Origin: Alkalibacterium putridalgicola
Lineage (GTDB): Bacteria; Bacillota; Bacilli; Lactobacillales; Carnobacteriaceae_A
NCBI RefSeq assembly: GCF_900109825.1
Contig: NZ_FOBL01000006.1
Coordinates: 25,324-89,323, forward strand
DNA length: 64,000 nucleotides
Reading direction: 5' to 3'
Made by a program: the position numbers and the translations under genes
Shown: positions 27,926 through 36,110 of the stretch, one piece after another
How the letters are laid out: the number at the start of each line of letters is the position of its first letter
Numbering within the stretch: the stretch's first letter is position 1
The notes under the pieces: generated by a model
The model's database searches: none
Told to the model about the DNA's origin: nothing
What the model saw: only the letters and a program-made list of their open reading frames with translations

Positions 27926-28837
27926 TTATGGGACAATATTTCCAGCAGCGCGATAAATGCTGTACCATTCTTCCCGAGTCATCTTAACGCCCGATGCTTT
28001 AGCGTAGTTTCTTATGCGCTCAGGTGTCATCGTTCCAAGGATGACCTGCATCTTAGCCGGGAGTCTTAATATCCAGGCAATAGCCATTGCTTCATTATCC
28101 AGGTCATAAATCTTGCCGATTTCTGATAGTTTGTCATTCACTTCTTTGTATTCAGGATTATTCAAGAATACGCCTTTTTCAGCATGAACCGGTGACCATG
28201 GCTGGACAGTCATATCATTGACTCGACTATAATCCAGAATAGCACGGTCGTGATCGATCGAGTTCTCATTTTTTGTATTGACATGGATCCCGGCATCGAC
28301 CATGCCTGTATGCATGACACTGAACTGCAGCTGATTAGTAATCAGTTCCTGGTCGATATATTTTTTCAGCAGTTCGATCTGCAGCGGGCTATGGTTGCTC
28401 ACACCGAAATGTTTCACTTTCCCTGAAGAATGCAAGGCATTGAATGCTTCCGCAACTTCTTCCGGTTCTACAAGTGCATCCGGGCGATGAAGCAGCAGCA
28501 CATCTAAGTAATCTGTGTCAAGACGCTTTAGTGAGCCTTCTACCGTAGAAACGATATGTTCCTTAGAAAAGTCAAAGAATCCTGAACGGATGCCTGCTTT
28601 TGACTGGAGAAGGATATCCTCTCGTTTGATGGATGTTTTCTTCAAGGCCTCTGAGAACCTCTGTTCAGATTCTCCTTTGCCATATATATCTGCATGGTCA
28701 TAAAAATTGATGCCTTCTTCATAAGCTGTCTCGATAACTTCTGCGGCATTATCTGGATCCAGTTTATCCATTCGCATGCAGCCTAAAGCGATTTCAGAAA
28801 CATCTAGATCCGATTTGCCTAACTTGATTTTTTTCAC
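27926..28837 (-). CDS. Aldo/keto reductase
   Basis: NADPH-dependent oxidoreductase of the (beta/alpha)8 barrel type, 303 residues. The catalytic tetrad can be read as Asp (NFYDHADIYG), Tyr (ADIYG), Lys (LLLQSKAGI) and His (LLLHRPD). The closest named type is the YdjG/YdhF-like group; substrate unknown. The start is GTG after GGAGGG. It is divergent from spx across a 286-base region containing two dyads, so shared stress control is possible. Confidence 0.9.
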   Translation of the reverse strand: MKKIKLGKSDLDVSEIALGCMRMDKLDPDNAAEVIETAYEEGINFYDHADIYGKGESEQRFSEALKKTSIKREDILLQSKAGIRSGFFDFSKEHIVSTVEGSLKRLDTDYLDVLLLHRPDALVEPEEVAEAFNALHSSGKVKHFGVSNHSPLQIELLKKYIDQELITNQLQFSVMHTGMVDAGIHVNTKNENSIDHDRAILDYSRVNDMTVQPWSPVHAEKGVFLNNPEYKEVNDKLSEIGKIYDLDNEAMAIAWILRLPAKMQVILGTMTPERIRNYAKASGVKMTREEWYSIYRAAGNIVP

Positions 28838-28935
28838 ATTGAACCCTCCATATATATGATACTTACATTGTACTCTCTTTATAAGTCAATTGCTAAACTT
28901 ACACAAATCAGTTAAATTAATCTAAAAAAATAATG

Positions 28936-28999
28936 TGACAGAAATGTGTCAAAACGGTTACTTATATTAAATTAGCTTATTTGTGACAGAAAAGTGTCA
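28936..28999. promoter_or_regulatory. Two dyads TGACA-N6-TGTCA between aldo/keto reductase and spx
   Basis: Dyads at 28936-28951 and 28984-28999 share TGTGACAGAAA(T/A)(G)TGTCAAA, spaced exactly 48 bp. They lie between the divergent genes, just upstream of the spx promoter. The half site is the same as in the TetR operators at 7690-7732 but with a 6-base instead of 3-base gap. The factor that binds is unknown. Confidence 0.6.
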
Positions 29000-29006
29000 A
29001 ATAGTA

Positions 29007-29034
29007 TTGCATTTATTTTCAAATACTCTAAAAT
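29007..29034 (+). promoter_or_regulatory. Promoter of spx
   Basis: TTGCAT at 29007-29012, 16-bp spacer, TAAAAT at 29029-29034. The dyads lie directly upstream of the -35 box. Confidence 0.6.
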
Positions 29035-29123
29035 AGAAATTGTAACAAAATGTTCACACTTTTCTGAAATCTTAAATCGAGTACATATACTCACACTTGG
29101 ACTTTTGAAAGGAGTCATAACCA

Positions 29124-29534
29124 ATGATCACATTATACGTCTCTCCGAGCTGTACATCGTGTCGAAAGGCAAAGGCCTGGTTAGAGGAACAGGAGTTACC
29201 CTTCAATGAAAAGAATATATTCCACGAACCCTTAACAAAACAGGAGATCAAGCAGATACTTAGTCTAACTGAAGAAGGGACAAGCGAACTCATCTCTTAT
29301 CGCTCGCAGGCTTATATGTCACTGACGCTAGACATAGAAGATCTGTCAATGAACGAACTGCTGGAATTATTCACTGAGCAGCCTAGCCTGATCCGCCGTC
29401 CCATCATTATGGATGACAGACGACTTCAGATCGGCTATAACGAGGAAGAGATCCGCTGCTTCCTTCCACGCAAAGTAAGAGAAATCGAACTGGCTGAAAT
29501 TCATCGTCAATTAGCTATCGAAGATTCCGCATAG
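29124..29534 (+). CDS. spx: Spx/ArsC-family transcriptional regulator
   Basis: Spx binds the alpha subunit of RNA polymerase and redirects transcription under thiol and oxidative stress. The redox switch CxxC is Cys10-Cys13 and the RPI segment (Arg-Arg-Pro-Ile) follows at about residues 90-94. 136 residues, the usual length is 131-135. GAAAGGAG precedes the ATG. Lactobacillales often carry several spx copies, and whether this is the main one or a paralogue cannot be said from the window. Confidence 0.92.
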   Translation: MITLYVSPSCTSCRKAKAWLEEQELPFNEKNIFHEPLTKQEIKQILSLTEEGTSELISYRSQAYMSLTLDIEDLSMNELLELFTEQPSLIRRPIIMDDRRLQIGYNEEEIRCFLPRKVREIELAEIHRQLAIEDSA

Positions 29535-29566
29535 AAAAAAGGAGTAGATTATCTACTCCTTTTTTT
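29535..29566. terminator. Bidirectional terminator after spx
   Basis: AAAAAAGGAGTAGAT pairs with ATCTACTCCTTTTTT. It also covers the 3' end of the converging YrhK-like gene. Confidence 0.88.
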
Positions 29567-30029
29567 CTTTGCTATCATCGTCATCACTATACGCTTCCAC
29601 TTTCGTATCGGTCTTTTCTTTTTTCTCTCCGTCATTTGAGTCCTTATACAAACTGGTCAGTTCTTTTCTCGGCTCAAATTTCTCCTCAGGACCGCCTAGA
29701 ACTTTTTCTTCGTATTCATTTTTATCATACAGATAAACATACTGGATTATTTTCAGGATCGGTCGCATCAAGAGAAAGAAACTGGCAAAAATATATAAAT
29801 ACATACCCAGACGACTCATCTCTGTAAAGGTCTGAACGAGACTCCCTGCTAAATACAGTCCGCCCGTTAGCAGATCGTTGGCCAGCGACACGATCGTATA
29901 GTAATTCTGAAAATATACACGATACCCTCCCGCTTTTACAACAATATCCTCATCTTTTCCAGGATCCAGTTTATGCTCTTTCTTTTCTACTTGTGGTTTT
30001 TCTGGTTTGATCGGTTTTTTAGGCAGCAT
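29553..30029 (-). CDS. YrhK-like two-helix membrane protein
   Basis: 158 residues from the ATG at 30029 (after AAGGTGGAG). A basic N-terminal stretch is followed by a YrhK-type domain (about 28-95): a GGYRVYFQNYYTIV segment and two membrane helices. The C-terminal third is acidic and low complexity, ending in SDDDDSKEKKE. Function of the YrhK domain is unknown. Monocistronic and convergent with spx. Confidence 0.7.
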   Translation of the reverse strand: MLPKKPIKPEKPQVEKKEHKLDPGKDEDIVVKAGGYRVYFQNYYTIVSLANDLLTGGLYLAGSLVQTFTEMSRLGMYLYIFASFFLLMRPILKIIQYVYLYDKNEYEEKVLGGPEEKFEPRKELTSLYKDSNDGEKKEKTDTKVEAYSDDDDSKEKKE

Positions 30030-30163
30030 ACGCTCTCCACCTTTCACTGCTGCTGATTACACATATAGGATAGCAAATGATGAGAAGCACGTCATGAAAT
30101 ACGACTTAGGTCAAGAGTGATTCAGTTCAGGTTCGATGATCATCTGGTTAAACCTTGATTCGC

Positions 30164-30198
30164 AAAAATAGATCTCAGGATTTTTCCTGAGATCTATT
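30164..30198 (-). terminator. Terminator of the ribose operon
   Basis: AATAGATCTCAGGA pairs perfectly with TCCTGAGATCTATT; the minus strand follows with TTTTTG. It lies 36 bases past the rbsB stop. Confidence 0.9.
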
Positions 30199-30233
30199 AA
30201 ACGTTACGATTTGATTAGATAACTGACTGTTTC

Positions 30234-31175
30234 CTATTCATTTGTAATAAGTTCTAACGGAGCAGCTATATACTCTTCTATATCTTCTCCGTCAAAGTAC
30301 TCAAAGGCCGTTTCCATTGCGATACGACCCATTTCTACTGGCTGCTGGGCGATGGTGGCATCCATACGACCTGCTTCGATGGCTTCTAACGCATCATCGT
30401 TACCGTCGAATCCAACTACGATGATATCATCTGCAAGACCTGCGGCTTCGATAGCTTCTAAAGCCCCTAGTGCCATTTCATCATTCTGAGCAAAGACAGC
30501 TTCGACATCTGAGTTGCTCTGCAGCATGTTTTCCATAACTGTCAGACCTTCTGAACGGTTGAAATTGGCAGTCTGACTGTCAACGACATCCAGTCCTTCT
30601 TCAGCAACATTCATAAATCCTTCGCCTCTTTCACGAGTTGCGGATGCTCCAGGAACTCCTTCCAACTGAACGGTAACTGCACCTTCTCCTACTAAATCAA
30701 TAATATACTGTGCGGCCATTTCGCCACCTTCAACGTTATCCGAAGCAACTAGTGTAACGACTTCTCCGCCTTCAGTTGAACGGTCGATTGTGATAACAGG
30801 AATTCCGGCACTGTTGGCAGATTCGATGGCTGGTTCGATGGCTGCTGAATCGACTGGATTAATAAGCAATACATTGACTTCCTGCTGGATAAGGTCATTG
30901 ATATCGTTCAGCTGTTTAGCTGTATCGTCCTGGGCATCTACCGTTCGGACTTCTGTGCCTTCTGCTTCAGCTGTATTCACGACTCCTTCTTCCAAAGAGA
31001 CAAAGAACGGGTTATTCAGGGTTGAGACAGATAGACCGACAACCATTTCGTCAGGTTCTACACTTTCAATGCCTTCTTCACCATTATCTTCCGTGTTGCT
31101 TCCTTCTAATCCTGTCGTTCCGCAAGCTCCCAATAGTAATGCTGATGCGCTGAACAATGCGACTAATTTTTTCAT
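30234..31175 (-). CDS. rbsB: Ribose ABC transporter substrate-binding lipoprotein
   Basis: 313 residues with a lipoprotein signal ending LLLGAC (Cys18 lipidated). The mature part is a periplasmic-binding-protein fold of the ribose/LacI type (VGLSVSTLNNPFF at the start, VTIDRS and VVGFDGNDDALEAI later). It delivers ribose to RbsAC at the cell surface. It is the last gene of rbsRKDACB. The signal peptide is followed by an acidic linker. Confidence 0.94.
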   Translation of the reverse strand: MKKLVALFSASALLLGACGTTGLEGSNTEDNGEEGIESVEPDEMVVGLSVSTLNNPFFVSLEEGVVNTAEAEGTEVRTVDAQDDTAKQLNDINDLIQQEVNVLLINPVDSAAIEPAIESANSAGIPVITIDRSTEGGEVVTLVASDNVEGGEMAAQYIIDLVGEGAVTVQLEGVPGASATRERGEGFMNVAEEGLDVVDSQTANFNRSEGLTVMENMLQSNSDVEAVFAQNDEMALGALEAIEAAGLADDIIVVGFDGNDDALEAIEAGRMDATIAQQPVEMGRIAMETAFEYFDGEDIEEYIAAPLELITNE

Positions 31176-31206
31176 CTTTATTTCCTCCTAATAGTTTTTA
31201 TGATTT

Positions 31207-32172
31207 TTAATCATTTTTTCGATCTAATAATACAGCGATGATGATGACGATACCTTTAACGACCTGCTGGTAAAAACTGGATACACCGATCAGGTTCAGG
31301 CCATTATTCAATGTCCCGATAATGAGCGCACCGACAAGTGTTCCAAACAGTCTGCCACGTCCGCCTGATAGACTTGTTCCACCTAATACGACAGCAGCAA
31401 TGGCGTCCAACTCATAAGACGTCCCGGCGGTCGGTTGTGCAGAATTCAGTCTAGAAGCCAGGATCAGCCCTGATAATGAAGCCATAAATCCGGATATAGC
31501 ATAAACGGCTATCTTGATTCGATCGCTTTTGATCCCTGCGATATAAGCAGCCGTTTCATTCCCACCGATGGCGAATGTTTTACGCCCAAATGTCATCTTA
31601 TGAAGGACAACAAAGAGGATTCCGAATGCGATAGCCATTAATACGACTGGGAAAGGAATACCGAAGAGATACCCTTTACCAATGAACTGGAAGAAAAAGC
31701 TGTCTCCAATTCCAGTTATTGGATTTCCGTCTGTATACACTAATGTCAAGCCGCGATATATCGTCATCGTTGCCAGTGTGGCTATAAATGGAGCCGTTTT
31801 ACCTTTTGTAATGACCACTCCGTTTACTGCGCCTAAGACTGCTCCGATAACTAATGCCGCAAGCGTGGCGATGACCGGGCTCCATCCTCCGGCAATCATT
31901 CCGGCTCCCAAAGCCCCACTGAGTGCCAGTGTCGAACCGACCGACAAGTCGATCCCACCTGTAATAATAACGAAAGTCATCCCAAAAGCAATGAGCCCGT
32001 TAATGGATACCTGACGCAACAAATTCAAAATATTACCGATTTGAATGAAATTCGGGTTCATGATCGTTACAAAAATCATCAATACGATCAGGGCGAAGAA
32101 CGGACCTAACTTCCGTATCATTTCACTTCTGTTTTCTTTTTTCTTTGATACATTACTCACTTCTGCACTCAT
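31207..32172 (-). CDS. rbsC: Ribose ABC transporter permease
   Basis: 321 residues, about ten membrane segments, with the family motif GGIDLSVGSTLALSGALGAG and the C-terminal DAIAAVVLGGTSLSGGRGR. Membrane channel of the ribose importer. The start overlaps the rbsA stop as ATGA, so translation is coupled to the ATPase. Confidence 0.95.
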   Translation of the reverse strand: MSAEVSNVSKKKENRSEMIRKLGPFFALIVLMIFVTIMNPNFIQIGNILNLLRQVSINGLIAFGMTFVIITGGIDLSVGSTLALSGALGAGMIAGGWSPVIATLAALVIGAVLGAVNGVVITKGKTAPFIATLATMTIYRGLTLVYTDGNPITGIGDSFFFQFIGKGYLFGIPFPVVLMAIAFGILFVVLHKMTFGRKTFAIGGNETAAYIAGIKSDRIKIAVYAISGFMASLSGLILASRLNSAQPTAGTSYELDAIAAVVLGGTSLSGGRGRLFGTLVGALIIGTLNNGLNLIGVSSFYQQVVKGIVIIIAVLLDRKND

Positions 32173-33653
32173 TTGTATCCTCCTGTCGCTAAGGTCATAA
32201 TTTTTTCTTCTGATAGCTCTTCTTTCTCTACTTCGCCGGCAATGTGTCCTTCATGAACAACAATGACCCGGTCACTGATCCCGATTATTTCAGGCAGATC
32301 ACTGGATACCATGATGATACCCACACCGCGTTCCGCCAGTTCTTTCATCAGCATATATATTTCACGTTTGGCTCCAACATCGACCCCTCGCGTAGGTTCA
32401 TCGAGTATCAGTACCCGCGATCCGGCACCGATCCATTTGGCCAGGACAACTTTCTGCTGATTGCCTCCCGAAAGTGTGTTGACAGGCACTTCACCACTCA
32501 CAGTTTTAACAGTGAGTCGCTTGATCAATAACTCAGCAAATTCCTTCTCTTCCTTTGTATTGATCCAGCCTGTGCGGCTGAATTCATTTATCGACGGCAG
32601 CGAGATATTCTCTCTCAGAGAGTCACCCAGGATCAGCCCTTCTTCTTTCCGGTTCTCTGTCAGAAAGCCTATCCCCTTTTGAATAGCATCAGCAGGCGAC
32701 TTGATCGATATTTCTTCACCATCAAGCAGCAGCTTCCCAGAAGCCAGCTTATCCATACCGAAAATGCCACGCATGATTTCTGTGCGCCCGGCTCCCATCA
32801 AGCCGGACACACCAAGGATTTCTCCCTGACGAACACTGAAGTTGATGTTCTGATAATGTCTGCCGTCACTTAAATCTTTCACTTCAAACAGGACATCTCC
32901 GTTCTCTGTTTCGATATCTGGATAATAATCTTCCAGATCCCGGCCGACCATTTTACGGACAACTTCATCGTTATCAGTCTGTGCAGTAGGTTTTGTATCC
33001 ACACTCACGCCGTCCCGCATCACAGTGATCCTGTCACTGATGGCAAAAATTTCTTCCATGCGGTGTGAAATGTAAATAATGGCAACATTTTTGGCGGTCA
33101 GTTTTTCGATCGTATCGAACAAAACGTTGATTTCCCGTTCTGTGAGAGCTGCCGTAGGTTCATCCATGATGATGACTTCCGCATTTGACATGAGTGATTT
33201 CGCGATTTCTACCAGCTGCTGTTGACCTACGGATAGCGTCCGCATTTCTCTATTCAGATCGATATTCACTCCTAGATCCTCAAACAGCTTCTCTGCTATC
33301 CGGCGCATGTCTTTTGTTTTTATCCATCCCCAGCCGGTTTTCATTTCTCGGCCCATAAAAAGGTTCTCAAGTACCGTCATGTCCGGCCAGGTGATCATTT
33401 CTTGATGAATAAAACTGATGCCGTTCTCTTCTGCCTCTTTGGGATTCTCAAAGGTACGCTTTTCACCATTAATGATGATCGTACCAGAATCATATTTATG
33501 CAGCCCTGTGAGGATGTTCATCAGAGTGGACTTCCCTGCCCCGTTTTCCCCCATTAGAGCATGAACTTCTCCAGACTTTATATCTAAGTTCACGCCTAAC
33601 AGGACTTTATTGCTGCCAAAACCTTTGACGATATCTTTCATTTGAATTTCCAC
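32169..33653 (-). CDS. rbsA: Ribose ABC transporter ATP-binding protein (two ATPase domains)
   Basis: 494 residues with tandem ATPase domains. Domain 1 has Walker A GENGAGKST near residue 35 and LSVGQQQ signature; domain 2 has a modified Walker A (GLMGAGRTE), LSGGNQQKV signature and LDEPTRGVD. This asymmetry is usual for RbsA. The GTG at 33653 is 8 bases after AGGAGG; an in-frame GTG at 33662 overlaps the ribosome site and is rejected. Confidence 0.95.
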   Translation of the reverse strand: MEIQMKDIVKGFGSNKVLLGVNLDIKSGEVHALMGENGAGKSTLMNILTGLHKYDSGTIIINGEKRTFENPKEAEENGISFIHQEMITWPDMTVLENLFMGREMKTGWGWIKTKDMRRIAEKLFEDLGVNIDLNREMRTLSVGQQQLVEIAKSLMSNAEVIIMDEPTAALTEREINVLFDTIEKLTAKNVAIIYISHRMEEIFAISDRITVMRDGVSVDTKPTAQTDNDEVVRKMVGRDLEDYYPDIETENGDVLFEVKDLSDGRHYQNINFSVRQGEILGVSGLMGAGRTEIMRGIFGMDKLASGKLLLDGEEISIKSPADAIQKGIGFLTENRKEEGLILGDSLRENISLPSINEFSRTGWINTKEEKEFAELLIKRLTVKTVSGEVPVNTLSGGNQQKVVLAKWIGAGSRVLILDEPTRGVDVGAKREIYMLMKELAERGVGIIMVSSDLPEIIGISDRVIVVHEGHIAGEVEKEELSEEKIMTLATGGYK

Positions 33654-33665
33654 TGCTTGCACCTC

Positions 33666-34061
33666 CTAAAAAATAACACCAGATTGTAAAATGATATTGG
33701 AATAAGGCGTTGCTTCTCCTGTTCTGATTATCGCTTTAACTCTTTGTGACTGCTGTTTCAGCTCTTCGTGCGACAGCCACTCCAATTCAGTCTTGCCCAT
33801 ACTTTTTTCAATCTCTTCTAGCTGTCCTTTGTTTTTTTCTTTTACTTCATTCGCCAGGAAGTACTTTTCAATTTGCATTTCTTTAAGCACGACATTCAAA
33901 ACATCAATAAACTTAGGTTCTCCAATTTCCAACGCGAGATCTATTTTCTTGACTCCTTGAGGAATCGGGAGTCCGCAGTCACCGATGATTATCTGATCGG
34001 TGTGTCCCAGATCAGCCAAAACCTTACTGATCTCGCTATTCAATATGCCATTCTTTTTCAT
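33666..34061 (-). CDS. rbsD: D-ribose pyranase
   Basis: 131-residue protein converting beta-ribopyranose to beta-ribofuranose, the form used by ribokinase. The catalytic histidine is His20 (DLGHTD), with Asp28 nearby (GDCGLPIP) and a conserved C-terminal RTGEATPYSNIIL stretch that forms the active site with the neighbouring subunit. It overlaps the end of rbsK by 26 bases. Confidence 0.94.
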   Translation of the reverse strand: MKKNGILNSEISKVLADLGHTDQIIIGDCGLPIPQGVKKIDLALEIGEPKFIDVLNVVLKEMQIEKYFLANEVKEKNKGQLEEIEKSMGKTELEWLSHEELKQQSQRVKAIIRTGEATPYSNIILQSGVIF

Positions 34062-34941
34062 ATGATTCGCTTCCTTTCATCTCTTCTAATGTCGGTATAC
34101 CCGATTGCGCTCCCATTTTCTGAATCGATAATGATGCAGCAAGATTGCCGAATTTTATACTTTCATAAATAGAGAGCCCATTTGTCCAGGCTACGGCAAA
34201 AGCTCCGTTGAAAGTATCTCCTGCTCCCGTCGTATCGATCGGCTTCACTTTATTTGCCGGGACGAGTCTAACTTCGTTCCCGTCATAATAATAGACTCCT
34301 TCAGAACCGGCCGTCACTAAGAGTTTATTCGGATAACGAACTAAAACATCTTCTATCTTTTTTCCTGGGAACAGAACAGCGAATTCTGTTTCGTTCGGTG
34401 TAATAAAATGCACTTTTTCGATTGCCTCTGCACTAAGTTCCCTTGCCGGTGCGGGATTATACAGGACTGGCGTATCAAGTTCATCACATAGCTGAATCAG
34501 CTTCTCGATTGCATCGACAGGTACTTCATTTTGAACAATGACCAAATCACTTGTCTTCAAGTCATCACGCATCTTTTCAATACGTTCCGGTGTCAAAGCA
34601 TTATTCGCTCCAGGTATATATACAATCGCATTATCACCGTCTTGAATCGTAATGAAGGCAGCACCTGATGATAGATGTGTAACCCGTTCCACATTATTCG
34701 TAGAAATATGATTATTTTCTAGATTTTTTAAAAGCTCGTCAGCAAATGTGTCCTGCCCTACCGTCCCTGACATGTAGACCTGTGCTCCTAACCTTGCTGC
34801 TGCAACAGCCTGATTTGCACCTTTGCCTCCAAAAGCTGTTGAGAATTTTTCCCCTTCTACCGTCTCACCCACTTCAGGGCGTTTTTCTGTTTCGATAATA
34901 AAATCGGTAGATATGCTACCGACTACTGTTATTTTAACCAA
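34036..34941 (-). CDS. rbsK: Ribokinase
   Basis: PfkB-family kinase making ribose-5-phosphate, 301 residues. The N-terminal GGKGANQAVAAARLG substrate motif and the C-terminal DTTGAGDTFNGAF with catalytic Asp are intact. It begins directly after the rbsR stop, without gap, and overlaps rbsD. Confidence 0.95.
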   Translation of the reverse strand: MVKITVVGSISTDFIIETEKRPEVGETVEGEKFSTAFGGKGANQAVAAARLGAQVYMSGTVGQDTFADELLKNLENNHISTNNVERVTHLSSGAAFITIQDGDNAIVYIPGANNALTPERIEKMRDDLKTSDLVIVQNEVPVDAIEKLIQLCDELDTPVLYNPAPARELSAEAIEKVHFITPNETEFAVLFPGKKIEDVLVRYPNKLLVTAGSEGVYYYDGNEVRLVPANKVKPIDTTGAGDTFNGAFAVAWTNGLSIYESIKFGNLAASLSIQKMGAQSGIPTLEEMKGSESYEKEWHIE

Positions 34942-35931
34942 TCACTTTTCCTCACTTTCTGTCTTTTCTCGTAAAGAATCTCTGAGAATTAGTTTCGGAT
35001 CGAGTTTGATCCGTTTTTCCTCTACTTTATTTTTTCTGATACGGCTCACCAGCAAGTCTGCTGCCTGATAGCCCAGTTTGAAAGCTGGCTGAGATATCGT
35101 CGTCAGACCTGGGTAAACCAGCTGACTGAAAGGAATATCATCATAGCCGATCACTTGAATGTCACGGGGGATATGTAATCCTTTCTGCTGAGCTTCCTTC
35201 ATTACTGCCAGAGCGTACAGATCATTACTGGCTATCACACTGTTTATTCGTTTGTATTTCATAAAAATATTTTTAGCTGTTTCTTCGGCTTCTTCTATTG
35301 TATAGGAATTGGTTTCGTAAATCTGATACTTTACATCAGTCGGATTCAAAACTGAAAGTATCCCGATCAAACGATCGATTGCACCAGGAACTGACTTAGG
35401 ACCGGCAATAATCAGAACATTGCCCGGGTCGCGGTCCATGACTGCCTGAGCAGCTAACTTGCCGCCTTTGACGTCATTCGTATAGACAGCAAAATCGTCT
35501 TCTTCTAAAACGCGGTCCAGCATAACGATCGGCATCGCATGTTCATGACTCAACGTGCCTTCTACTGCTGACAGCACTCCAGCTACATTCTGCTGTGCGA
35601 AGAGCGTCATATAATTCTCGCCCAGATCACTGCCTTCTTCTACATTCCCGAGAATAACACTATAACCGTTTGCACGTGCACTTTCTTCGATCCCTTTCAT
35701 CAGGAGAGGAAAATACGGGTTAGAGATATCAGGCAACAACAGTCCGATCATTTTGGATGTTTTCTGAAACAGTGACCGGGCAACTTCATTAGGATAATAT
35801 TTTAAATCCTTGATTGCTGTTTCTACTTTTTTGCGAGCTTCCTCACTCACATACCCATTTTTATTTAAGGCCCGGGAAACTGTAGCCACAGAGACTCCTG
35901 CATGTTTTGCGACTTCTTTTATCGTTACCAT
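34942..35931 (-). CDS. rbsR: LacI-family ribose operon repressor
   Basis: 329 residues. The LacI helix-turn-helix (TIKEVAKHAGVSVATVSRAL) is at residues 3-22, followed by a hinge and a sugar-binding domain related to RbsB. The ATG at 35931 follows GTGGGTGAAA; a longer frame exists but starts before this. As first gene of rbsRKDACB it should control its own operon from the dyad at 35990-36007, released by ribose or its phosphate. Confidence 0.92.
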   Translation of the reverse strand: MVTIKEVAKHAGVSVATVSRALNKNGYVSEEARKKVETAIKDLKYYPNEVARSLFQKTSKMIGLLLPDISNPYFPLLMKGIEESARANGYSVILGNVEEGSDLGENYMTLFAQQNVAGVLSAVEGTLSHEHAMPIVMLDRVLEEDDFAVYTNDVKGGKLAAQAVMDRDPGNVLIIAGPKSVPGAIDRLIGILSVLNPTDVKYQIYETNSYTIEEAEETAKNIFMKYKRINSVIASNDLYALAVMKEAQQKGLHIPRDIQVIGYDDIPFSQLVYPGLTTISQPAFKLGYQAADLLVSRIRKNKVEEKRIKLDPKLILRDSLREKTESEEK

Positions 35932-35989
35932 TATTTTCACCCACTCTGCCAAACATCGTTAATTTTTCTGACGGTTACTGTTCGAAACG

Positions 35990-36039
35990 TGTGTAACCGA
36001 TTACACATATAATGATAGCATACTCTTTATAAATTGCAA
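35990..36039 (-). promoter_or_regulatory. Ribose operon promoter with LacI-type operator and cre
   Basis: Minus-strand promoter TTGCAA (36034-36039), 16-bp spacer, TATCAT (36012-36017). Immediately downstream is TGTGTAA-CCGA-TTACACA (35990-36007), a perfect dyad. Its inner 14 bases (35992-36005) match the CcpA cre consensus TGWAANCGNTNWCA at every fixed position, on both strands. RbsR and CcpA could compete for or share this site. Confidence 0.85.
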
Positions 36040-36068
36040 GCGTTTTTTTATAATTATATTTAGCATTC

Positions 36069-36109
36069 AAAAAAGAGCCTCGCGTTTACTTTCGCACGGC
36101 TCTTTTTTA
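36069..36109 (-). terminator. Terminator after gntK
   Basis: AAAAAAGAGCC and GGCTCTTTTTT form the outer stem, with an inner partly paired CGCG/CGC stretch. It is 2 bases after the gntK stop. Confidence 0.88.
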
Positions 36110-36110
36110 A

